A DNA stretch of 64,000 nt from Blepharisma japonicum. Taxonomy: Eukaryota > Ciliophora > Heterotrichea > Heterotrichida > Blepharismidae. Position 1 is the stretch's first letter. Every line of letters starts with the position of its first letter. The notes under the pieces were generated by a model that saw only the letters and a program-made list of their open reading frames with translations, did not search any database and was not told where the DNA came from. The stretch spans positions 372,001 to 436,000 of the forward strand of contig CATKHK010000006.1 in assembly GCA_949751835.1 (NCBI GenBank), in the 5' to 3' direction. Positions 12,624-23,000 of this stretch are shown in pieces. The translations under genes and the position numbers were made by a program.

Positions 12624-14579
12624 TTAATACAATTTTTTCTTTAGCAGAGGAGGCGGAGAGTCATCTAATACATACTCTGGCCTGCCTTCAGCATGTCTTT
12701 GTGCTTCTTCTTCCCAATAGGCTAAGTTATTGAATATATTGCTTGTGCAAACTTTAATTTCCAGCTCATCTTGATCTTGCCCTTCATTATTACTAACCAC
12801 AAATTCTTCATAGCACTCAAATAATGGTTTTGCCAAGAAATTTAAAAATCCCATCTGTGATCTTGACACCACAATGTTATTTCTATCACATAAAGGTGTT
12901 ACACTCATTCCCTTCTGTCTTTCTGTATCTCCCTGTCTAAAAAACTCTTTCGTAATAAGTCCTGACCATATTTTATGTAATTCTAACTTTTTCGAGCCAT
13001 GCCCTATATCTGCACATTTTAGTGTAGCCTGTAAAGCTAGAATCCTGAATTTTTCGTCTTCATATTTAGCGCCATTTTTCACACAAGTTTTGAATTCGTT
13101 GAGAACGTCATAATGCCGCTGTAAATCAGTGGCGAGAATAGACATGATGACAACTTTTCTGAATCTTAGATAGTCAGCTCTTGATAGCTTATTAATAATA
13201 TTGCAATCATCTCTTCTTAGAATTTTGAAGGTAGCACAGCTGTGCATGTTTTCCAATACACTTTGATCGTTATATTTTAAAGCTAGCTTATCATCTTTTG
13301 CAACTAAAAATGCATTGTTGAATCCTGGATGGCCAATATCATGGCATAATGCTGCTACAATTAAAGAAAATACATCAATTGACAACAAATTTCCACATCT
13401 TCCTACACCTTCTCTGATTAGGAATACAGTTGATGCTGTCACATCAGCAGAATGCAAAGAGTTATGATAATAATTTGTAGCGTTGTAAGATCTCTCCACA
13501 TTTGTAAGAAATCTCAATAAATTTTCATTATCAATGTGAAACTCTTCAGTTAATCCTAATGTCTCAAAAACATAAAATCCAACTTCAAACGCTGGCTTAT
13601 CAGTCAATTCTAGCAACCCAAGGGTATCAAAATCCCAGGTTCCAATAGTTTCTAAATGGCCACCTAAATCTTCATTTTCTTCTACTGTGCTCCTCATAAC
13701 ACTCATTTTCGATAAAGCAATACTTGGCTTTGTGCTAGCTCTCTGAGTCTCAAATATTTTTTCCGATTTTTCCCCTGTACTTGAGAATGCTTGTGTATAC
13801 CTTCGCTTGGCTTCAATGCTTACATTAGCAATATCATTTTCTTCTTTTGGCTTTGCCTGAGGCCATAATGCTGTTTCAGTAGTGACTAAGTTATAGATAA
13901 TATCTTTGATTTCTTCTGAAGAAAGCCAAAATCTAGTATCCAAAGGTTCATTTCCTTCAGTATTATTAACCCTATCGTGGTTTACAAATTTTATATCAGG
14001 ATCGATTTCTTTTTTTGCTTCTAAACTATCTAATTCCATAGAATCTTGACTTGATATTGACTTAGTTCCGTTACTTTCCTGCATCAATTTCAATTTTTTT
14101 ACTATTCTTCTTACTCTCATTGAAAGATTTGGTTTATATTTTTCTCGTTCTTTTGAAGCTGCAAGTTCCACTTGCAGCTCTTCCAGCTTTGTATGGAGTT
14201 CGGATTTATTGTAATGATAATAGGTTTGGCATGAAGTGTGAATAGCAACTAAAACAATCAGAATTGATAGTTCAATTTGTGTCCGATTACTTGCAGTTTT
14301 TAAGAGAAATCATAAAATCAGCTTGAAAATAATGATTTTGGGTTCGGTTTCTTCAATTGGGAAAAGAAAAGTCGATAGAATGAGCCCAATTTCGAAAATG
14401 GTTGAATCTGAGGTAGTAAAATAGAAGATAGAGTAAGTTATTAGATTTTCGGGTACTGTAAATTTGAAGTATGACAGAGATAGCAGGATTATAGCTTTGG
14501 ATAATGATAGCAAATCAAATTTTGATAGAAAAATTATAGAGCCTAACACTTGGTATATGCTAGCTTTGCTTCTGATCAT
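12624..14579 (-). CDS. Membrane-anchored 3',5'-cyclic nucleotide phosphodiesterase (class I), 651 aa
   Basis: The catalytic PDEase_I domain occupies roughly residues 310-620. It shows the family signature: YHNSLHSADV, the HDIGHPGFNN metal site, the conserved downstream ADIGHGSK Asp (in place of ADLSNP) and a C-terminal Gln-containing SQMGFLNF region. This enzyme class hydrolyses cAMP/cGMP. One TGA (14310-14312) read as Trp extends the gene upstream to ATG 14579 and adds about 170 residues with five or so hydrophobic segments (for example around IIFLSKFDLLSLSKAIILL and IELSILIVLVAIHTS), so the enzyme is likely an integral membrane protein. No GAF domain is seen. The residues between the membrane region and the catalytic core are charged and partly coiled. 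Convergent with the coiled-coil gene at 11193. Confidence 0.9.
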
Positions 14580-15161
14580 TTTATTAAAGATATTACTTAG
14601 AAATTCATAAATAACTATTACATTTATATAGCATAAAATTAAGCAAGTCTGTAAAATAAATTATAAATTTGTTGCATAGGAGGCTCCAGAACTTCAATTT
14701 GAGCTAAATGAGATATATTTAAAATTAAATTTTTAATTGATAAATTGATAAATTTAGTTAAATTTCATATTTATTAGCTATCTTGAAATTTAATAATCTG
14801 CTGCTTGTGCTTTTATTTCTAAAGTAATATTAATTTACATTTAATACATTATAAGGCTATAGGAATTTTTTCTTTATCAATTTTATTTATTCTTATGGCT
14901 GATATTGTGCATTTTATATATATTATAAGGATATTGATATTTTCAATTCAATTAAGTAGTAATTTATTTCTTGACACTTCTTTATAAGATTTAATAATTG
15001 TCTAGCAAATTATTTTATTATATTTTACTGCCTCCTTTTTATATTTAATTTTAAATAGCTCTAAAATTGTTTAAAAAAATTATAAATTAGCATTATTTTG
15101 CATAATTTATATTAAAAGTATTGGATTTAGAGTTTTTCATGAATTTTTACCAATATAAATT
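14580..15161. other. AT-rich intergenic spacer, no gene seen
   Basis: 582 nt between divergent genes (phosphodiesterase on minus, Rab-like on plus). Very AT-rich with stops in every frame; it must hold both promoters, but I recognise no specific motif. Confidence 0.6.
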
Positions 15162-15719
15162 ATGGAAAGAGAGGAATGGTAATATTAATTTAGTGATTAC
15201 AACTATAAAATAATTCTGCTTGGAGACTTTGGAGTTGGAAAGACAACTTTTTTTGAAAAATATTCACATAAAACATCACCAAGATCCTATAATGATCCTT
15301 TTATTGTATTTTTTATTTAGAATTATAAAATAATAGAGCAAGATGATATCAAAATAAACATTCAACTCTGGGATACAAGCTCAATAGAAAGATTTAGAAA
15401 AATATTGCCAGGCTCTCACTATAGGAATGCAAATGGTGCTTTAATATTTTATGATATAAGTAATAGAAAATCTTATGAAAGAGTTATCAATTGGTGAAAT
15501 GATCTCTCAATCAATGCTCCATTAGCTTTACCTTGCATATTGATAGGGAATAAATGTGATTTAAGAAATAAAAGAGAAGTTTCTTATGAAGATGGTTCAA
15601 TATTAGCTCAAAGATTGGGAATTTTCTTTATGGAAATGTCAGCAATTATGAGATTTAATGTGAATAAAGCTTCTTCAGTTTTAATTTCATATATTAAGCA
15701 GCGCATTGATGATCTTTAA
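15162..15719 (+). CDS. Atypical Rab-like small GTPase with two 15-nt introns, 175 aa
   Basis: Exons are 15162-15178, 15194-15305 and 15321-15719; one TGA (near 15496) encodes Trp. G1/P-loop is GDFGVGKTT, G4 is NKCDL and G5 is MSA. The G3 motif, normally WDTAGQE, reads WDTSSIE, so the catalytic Gln and the Gly are missing and intrinsic GTP hydrolysis by the usual mechanism is doubtful. Switch I also lacks the usual TIG-type Thr context. The C-terminus (QRIDDL) has no Cys, so no prenyl anchor. It resembles Rab/RJL-type proteins in traffic or ciliary functions, but the degenerate G3 suggests a constitutively GTP-bound or effector-like role. Exon 1 is 17 nt, as in the second Rab-like gene at 55485-56058. 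Confidence 0.88.
15179..15193 (+). other. 15-nt spliceosomal intron
   Basis: GTAATATTAATTTAG, phase 2, after a 17-nt first exon. Removal joins the start to the GTPase P-loop frame. A at position 10. Confidence 0.9.
15306..15320 (+). other. 15-nt spliceosomal intron
   Basis: GTATTTTTTATTTAG, phase 0, between switch I and the second strand of the GTPase. Unspliced it gives an in-frame TAG. A at position 10. Confidence 0.9.
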
Positions 15720-17897
15720 ATTTTACGCAATTTTCATATGTGGAGACCTGAATTTTTGACTTTTCGGTGCCAAATAACTTTCTCAACGATAATTGAATTA
15801 TAAATTATTCATGCTTGTATTATTCGTTAGCATATGCATGATAAATAAATATAAATTTTCTTATTCACCTTTGCAAATTTATACGATCACTTTCAATCTA
15901 ATTTTATAGCCTTTGATTTGCCTTTATTTATATATAAACTAATTTCAAACAATCTCCTCAGGATTTCAATTTATTAATCTAGAATAGAATAGATGAATAG
16001 ATTACGGTTATCGCTCAGCAAAGTGGGTGAATTAAAAATCTTTAAAAAAGTTTCGAAATTTATAAAATTCTAAAATTTATAACAAAAGCAAAAGTAAAAA
16101 GTAACTTCATAAAAACTTCAATGCACCACCTGCTTGCACCTCCAATGCAGGTCATTAGAATTTTTGCCTGCACCCCTTAGAGTTCATTTTATTTTTATCA
16201 AAGCATCTTCCGCTCTTCCATTTCTTCTTCAGTGGGCTCTTCAGGATTCCAAGCACCAACTGGTTTCACTATTTACTCCCATCAATGTAAATCGCATGGA
16301 ATTACCACCTCTTAACTTTGGAGCGAACGCATAGAAATGATAATTAATTTATTAATCTAAATTAGAAGAAAATGTTTTTTACTAAATTAGTGAAAAAAGA
16401 GCAGTTACCCTAGTTATCAAGAATTTCTTTGAATTACTAAAAATTATAAGGATTTTAATACCTCTTAATCTTTTAGTAATTTATATATAAGATTAATTAA
16501 TCTATTATAAAAATTTTATACTTAGAAGAATAAATAAAAAAGATAAAAATGATTATTTTAATTATATACTAATGCTCTTTTTCCTTAAATCACAAAGTTT
16601 TTTAAAATAAAAAAGGTATTTTTCTCAAAATATAGATCTTTGTGGCATTCGAAAGGTATTATAATTTCACTTTCCATTTGCCTGGAATGAAGTTCATTAA
16701 ACTGTTCAAATATTAATCATTTTGTTTTTATGTGATTTAATAGTACCTACTTTACAACTAAGGAAATAATTGGAGCGAATCATAAACATATCAGCCAAAA
16801 TTAAACTGAATTAAAAAAATGCATTACGAATCTTTAAAATATTAGATCAGAGTTCCTACCAAATTATTTGTGTTTAAGTTTATGACATAAGTTACAGCTA
16901 ATTATTAACCTTTAGATAATTCTTCATCTATATTATTCTTGATGCATGCTGAATATCTCGATTTAATTTGCTTTTTGAGTCTATTTGAAGACCCAAAAGC
17001 GTTGTAATATTATTACACTAAATGCAAATTAGCGAATTCTAGTTGCTCTACACCGATACTATATATATCTAAAAGATTATCCAGAAAACTCATGGATACA
17101 TTATTGCAAATATGAAAGTCTAAATCATCCCACATTTTCTTCTGGCTTGAAGTGGAAAACTGTGCACAGGAAAATTGTACCCTTAAATGCAGGAATGTAG
17201 ATAGTTAGCTAAGCTAATCACTCATCACTCTGTAAAATTATTTCTTATTTATATCTAGATTATGACAAAATTTTCTTAAGCACTAATAGATCATATTGCA
17301 CAAAATTTTAAAGTAAATAAGAATCTCCAAGCCTCTACTTCACATCAAAACAATATAATAGCTTCTATTATTGAGAATTATATTTCTTATTTTAAATGGC
17401 AATTCACTTTTGAAACCGAATTTTGTTTTTGATGAAGACTTGAAATAGCTTTTAATCTAGACGATATTTAATCTCGCAAAATGCTTGCTTTCACATTTTC
17501 TTATGCGCAATTTTATGGCTAAATTAAATTTAAATTGGGTTATCGCTCCGCAGATAATTTTGATTAAATAGCAAACATTTGGAATAAATTTATACTGAGA
17601 AAAATTGCTTTACTGGCATTAACTTAAGAAAATAAATCTTTTACAAATTTCATATTGTCTAACAGGAAAATTAAATTAATACAAAATTATTACAGCTATG
17701 GTTATATCATACTGCTTCAACCTCTCTTTCAAAGGAAATTCTGATGTATTTTTCCTCATTTTAATTTCTACTAGTAAATCGTCTGATATTATTTGGCATT
17801 CATACACTGTCCACACAACTATATATTGAATTAACTAGGCTTTAACTTAAACATAATTAAATTTTAATCTTATTTGCACAAGTGACTTACAATAAAT
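15720..17897. other. 2.2-kb gene-poor AT-rich stretch
   Basis: The longest gap without a supported gene in the window. Stops occur in all frames throughout, and short open stretches (such as one at 17095-17215, plus) have no recognisable family. Around 16085-16335 the minus strand reads like broken coding sequence (separate entry). No tRNA or repeat structure was seen. Confidence 0.5.
16085..16335 (-). pseudogene. Possible decayed coding fragment
   Basis: On the minus strand two overlapping frames give protein-like pieces: APKLRGGNSMRFTLMGV in one, and GAWNPEEPTEEEMEERKML followed by AKILMTCIGGASRW in another. No 15- or 16-nt GT-AG intron joins them. The base composition is less AT-rich than its surroundings. 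This fits a decayed gene remnant, or one with an exon structure I could not solve. I cannot name a family. Confidence 0.25.
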
Positions 17898-18617
17898 ATG
17901 TGTTTGATCACACAGAGTCCAGAGCTTTGCCAACATCCAGAGTGTCTTTTTTTTTATTCAGCCTTTGCCCAAGGTTTGTTCTCTTTTATTCAATCCTCAT
18001 CATTTGAGCATGCCTACTCAATCATTGACAATCAAAATATGATGCTTCGAATGATAATTAACAAGAATTTAGAGACAGAAATCCTTCTTAACCAGGTTTA
18101 TGTGGAGGTCCAGCAGCTAGCTGTATTCTTGTCCAATCCAAGGCACTCTGAAATAATAGTCGAGCAATCATATGATTCAAGTGAGGTCTTTAGATTATTA
18201 AGATCACGCAACGATTTCCAATATTCGCTACATTTGGAATCAACACTGCCATCAATGCTCTTCAAAGAACGAAGATTCACATTAGAAGTCTCTCTAAGGG
18301 ATGCTTCCAACGAAATAGTATTTTTAAGCAGCCATACCCGGTTCAGGGTACTACTCTTCACGTCTGACGAGGAGCCAAGGCTACTTAAATGCAATATCAG
18401 CGGAAAGAAGATTCTCCGAGGAACGACAGAAGCGGAAATGTGTGAGACGGGAATTGTCAAGTTTGAAAATATGGTCATTAATGAAGTGAGTAGTCACTAC
18501 ACAAAAGAAGTGTTTTTATTGGTAGTAATATGTCTAAGCAGTAGTGACATCAAGCCTCTTGTAATTACTGATGTAAATGTAAAAGCTAGAACAATGCAGA
18601 AGAAAAGTCAAAAGTAA
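17898..18617 (+). CDS. Unknown protein, beta-rich, 239 aa
   Basis: Open from ATG 17898 to TAA without any TGA. I do not recognise the family. The N-terminal ~45 residues are Cys/aromatic-rich (LCQHPECLFFYSAF). Residues ~85-230 alternate hydrophobic and polar residues in a beta-sandwich-like way (FTLEVSLRDASNEIVF, TRFRVLLFTSD, KPLVITDVNVKART) and end in a basic tail. This could be an immunoglobulin-like fold as in some DNA-binding factors, but that is speculation. Codon use looks coding and GC is higher than in the flanks. It lies between the gene-poor stretch and the CDC50 gene. Confidence 0.65.
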   Translation: MCLITQSPELCQHPECLFFYSAFAQGLFSFIQSSSFEHAYSIIDNQNMMLRMIINKNLETEILLNQVYVEVQQLAVFLSNPRHSEIIVEQSYDSSEVFRLLRSRNDFQYSLHLESTLPSMLFKERRFTLEVSLRDASNEIVFLSSHTRFRVLLFTSDEEPRLLKCNISGKKILRGTTEAEMCETGIVKFENMVINEVSSHYTKEVFLLVVICLSSSDIKPLVITDVNVKARTMQKKSQK

Positions 18618-18929
18618 GAAGGATGTACTTATTTTTAGATTATCAAATATTACCAACATAAATAAAGCATTTATCAGATAACTATGAGCTTATATCAAAT
18701 CGCAATCTTTTCTTGCATTTAAAATTTTCTTTTGGTATAAATATTAATTAATAATTCTCATCGAATTAATAGGCATAATGAAAATTGCATTTTTTTTTAT
18801 CTGATAAGTAATAATGAATATATATATCTATAGATAGAAATTAAAAATTTAATCAATATAGCACAGATTCTATTCTGATTAGCATCGCTAAGCAATTTGC
18901 CATTTTCATTTCCTATAAGTCCACACTTA

Positions 18930-19859
18930 ATGTTGCAGAACTCAAGAAAGCCTAAGCCTGGCTGGAGACAACTAAACTTCAAATACATGATGTGCGTCCC
19001 AACAGCGAAATGCGCAGCAATTCTTTTCATCATCCTCTTCGCAATTTCTTTAATTTTTGGCTCTGTTCTTCTCTCCACATCATACAGCATTACCGAATAC
19101 AGCAAAAGGTATGATGATATTTGTTCTCATATTGAGGACTGTACAATAGAAATTAGTATATCAGATTCAATGACCTCTCCGGTATTTCTTTACTACGAGC
19201 TGCACAATTATTATCAAAATCATAGAAAATACGTGAAGTCATCATGCCAGCTGCAGCTGGCAGGAGAAAGTGTAAGTGAAGATGACTGTTCAGTATGTGA
19301 CCCACTTATAAAGGTAAAAGACTATGACTATCCACTATATAATCTAAATGGGCAGCAATTAAATAAAACTCAGCTTGCCAGCCCATGTGGACTAATAGCG
19401 GCAAGCTTATTTAATGACAGCTTTGCAATAAAAAAAGACGCTGAAATCATTGATATTGACTCAAGCGATATCGCTTGGTTTACAGACAACACCAATAAGT
19501 ATAAAAACAGAAAAGATTATAAAGAAGTACAATTTTTAGATGTAGAAAAGCAACATTTTAAAGTTTGAATGAGAACTGCAGCAACATCAACGTTCAGAAA
19601 ATTGTATGGGAAAATCAATAAGGATCTAAAGCACACTTATAATGTTACCATTCACAATTTGGTAGATGTTCACGAATTTGATGGAGAAAAGTGGATCGTT
19701 TTGAGCACTGTTTCTACTTTTGGAGGGAAAAATTTAGTGCTGGGGTGGAGTTTTATATCAGTTGCTGTAGTGAGTCTTATATGGGCAGTTGTGTTTATCT
19801 GGCTTGGAAAGAATTTAAAGCCAGTTTCAATTGAAGATAGATTTAAAAAGATAGAATAG
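18930..19859 (+). CDS. CDC50/LEM3-family P4-ATPase flippase subunit, 309 aa
   Basis: The start chosen is ATG 18930 (MLQNSRKPKPGW), because CDC50 proteins begin just before a KPK...QL stretch and the first membrane helix; the frame is open further up only from a TTG. Two membrane helices (~residues 28-50 and ~280-300) flank a large Cys-containing luminal loop. TGA at 19566-19568 encodes the Trp of the family-conserved WMRTAA..TFRKLYG motif, which is strong evidence for the code change. A GW.F...G.NLVLGWSF region precedes the second helix. The protein should pair with a P4-ATPase, help it leave the ER and support phospholipid flipping in plasma, Golgi or endosomal membranes. Confidence 0.95.
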
Positions 19860-20042
19860 TGTAGTATAATTATTTTCAAATGATTTAATTTGCTGCTATA
19901 TGATTTACCTATTAATATTTATAATAAAAAATCAGTTAAACTCAATGAAATATTAGTTTAATCTTTTAATTGTTTTTATGTAAATTTAAACACAAATGTT
20001 ATGGACTTAATATACCTTATCTCGATTCATACCATAATTTAA

Positions 20043-23000
20043 ATGTCTGAAAAGTTCAATTCATATCCAAGTTTACCACCGGAGATCCAAAATTCAATTC
20101 ACGGCATTTTAAAAGTGATTCTAGGGAGTGTAGTTTGGCTTGATCCTCCTTATAATCCTGAAGGGCTTCTTTTTCGAGTCAAATTTTGGGGTGAAAAAAC
20201 ACCTGGCATAATTTTGAAGCCAAAAAGCACCAAGCAAGACACCATATCCAACATCGCGATTTATACAATCAAATGCACTCAGCCAATATTCACAAATTAC
20301 CTTAATGATATGTCAACCCTTACTATTGACACTATGGATGCACAATGGCGGCTTATTGGACAAATACATATTAACGTAAGAATTTACATTAAAAGAGACC
20401 CAGTCATGGCCAAAGGAAACTTAGCCTCAAATTCAGGGTTTGCAAATCTTGAAGTTGATGGAGTTTTTCCTATATTGACATGTGAAAATGAACCAAGAAA
20501 AATAGGAGAAATTGAAATCAAAGCTTTTACGAATTATCACGGATGGGAAAATGAAAGGACGAGTAAAGAAGTACTAGCTAGTTTTGAGATGAATGAATTA
20601 AAAGCAAGGTTTGAGGATATGCCAAAAAAGCCAAGTGAGAGAAAAGTTTCGGACGATGACAGAATCCCAAATTCTTATGAAAATAAGAATAGAGGAGAAT
20701 ATAACAAAGAAAAATTAGATGAAATGAAGCTTGAAATTGAAGGAAAAAACATGGAAATCTATAAGAAAAATGACCCTTCAAAAATTTTTGTCCCAAAAAG
20801 CTCGTTAAAAAAGATCCCAAGGCCAGAGCACGCTGTAGATGAAGAAATAAAAGTAGCAGAAAAAAACGCTGAAAAAGATATAAATGATCCAAGTATAAGT
20901 ACTGAATGGGAAAAAGTCAAAGCCAAAGGAGATCAATTGAAAGCTAAACTTTTAGCTGCAAAAGCTGAAGAAATAGCCTTGTCTGCATCAGTAGAGCAGC
21001 CAAGAATAGAAGAGGGAAGAATTCCTAGTGTTCATGAAGTAGAAGCAATGATGCTACCAGAAGATATTACTGTAGCTAAACTTCCAGGACCAACTGATAT
21101 TTTTGAAGTTCCAGAACGTGAAAAGAAGCCATTTTCTGACCTAACGTCGATGAAGCATCTCAAATTATCAATTTCCACCCTTACACTTCTAATTGATAAA
21201 TCAGAGCTCAAAGACAAAACGTTATTCTTGGAGTGCATAGTTCCAGTTCCCACATTAGTTCAAAGCGCTCCATCAGAGAAGCTTCAAAATTCTCCTATTT
21301 CCATCTTCATGGATTCCTTTAAAATTACAAATAAAAATGTCTCCAATAACCTTTATACTTTTAACCATGAATCAGTTCACCATTTAGGTCTTGGAGAAGG
21401 AATTTTTGGAAAATTAGCCAACCAAAACATAAGAATAAAGCTCTGCACAAGCGAAACTAAAGAAAAGCCTAGCGAGCTAGGAAGGGCTGACATTTTGTGG
21501 GAAAAAATTCTACTTGCTCCAGGATTTATTTATTCAGGAACAATAGATCTGATTGGGGAAGATAAAAATCCAAGGGCAAGGAAAAATACAAAAGCTAGGG
21601 TCATAGGGAAGCTAAATGCATCATTTTTTATGGTTAGTGACGAGAATAAAGATACAAAAATTGTAGAGGCTAATAAAAAAGAAGAGATAAAGATAGAAGA
21701 AAAGCATGATGAAATTTTGAAAAATTATAGCCTTGAAAAGCCAAGCCAAGAGCTCGAATTTAAATCATTCCAGCTTTATTTATATATTGAAAGTGTAAGT
21801 CAAGTTGTCAGATCAGATGGATCATTACCAAATATTTTCATTAATTATAAGACATTCCCAGACCCAGAAAAAATTTCAACGCCAGTTTTTTGGGAATGTG
21901 ATGAAACTAAAAAAATTAATCATAAAATGATGATCCCCATAACAGCTACAGAAAGCATAGTATCAAAACTTAGAAATGCTTTCATAACTCTAGAAGTTTG
22001 GGATAAAATAAGTACAGCTAAAGACGAATTGCTTGGATTAGTTAAACTTCAATTGAACTTTTTCGCAACTGCATTATCATCAGGAAATCTTGCTCTTTTT
22101 AACAGTGTTTATCCTGTAATAGTTGTTGATGAATACAGGCCAATAAATAATTTAAGAACTGCAAAAGATATAGGGTACTTAAGAGTTTGTCTCGCATTAG
22201 GAACACCTGCACAAGTCCATAGACTGCATTTATCGCAAAGTAATGCTGATAATAATTCAGAAAAATTCTCCTTCACTAACAAAAGGCAAGAAAAAAAAGA
22301 TCAGGAAATCGAAGTCAAAGTGTTTGAGGAAAAAAATTGGAACCAAAAAACATCTAAAAAAGAAGAAAAAAACGAGTGGGACATAGAAAATACAAAAGAA
22401 AAGCACGATAAAATAGTAACAGAAAGCATTGAAAGTATTGGAGATATTGCTGCATTTTTAAATACAAAACCACAGCAAGAAACTGTAAAGCAGTCTACTA
22501 TAATAGAATTGCCAATAAAAGTTGAACCTCAGCCATTTTCTGAACCTCCAAAACAATCTCCAAAAATTGAAAAAATGTTCGAAGAACCAAAAATCCAAGA
22601 AATTCCTAAAGAAAAAACAAAGGAAGAGCTCATATTGTTTATAAAAAAATGTTTAGATATAGAAGAAGTTAGCATAGAAGAAGAGCTTAAAATTGTAGAT
22701 AGGTTTAACCACCGTTTCATTCATAGTGAAAATTTTTCACATCTTCTACAAGAACTTAGGCTAGGAATACCTCCAAATGACATCCAAGCATTAATTGACC
22801 TGATCATTTCAGAAAACCCTGAAACATCGAATAAGCGGAGAATTCAATTTATTGACATCTTTCATACTCTTGGAATTCAGCCTAAATCTTCGAATACAAA
22901 ACATTCTTTTCAACTGACCTTAAAAGACATTTTTGCGTGTCCATTTCTTACGAAGCTCCCTAACAAATCTACATATCTCAAATATTTATTCCCTAAAGAA

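Noticed and set aside
16134-16334. 66-codon plus-strand ORF
   Set aside because: Lies opposite a more protein-like minus-strand stretch; no family resemblance.
17095-17215. Short Cys-containing open stretch on plus strand
   Set aside because: Too short, no recognisable domain and no solvable exon structure.
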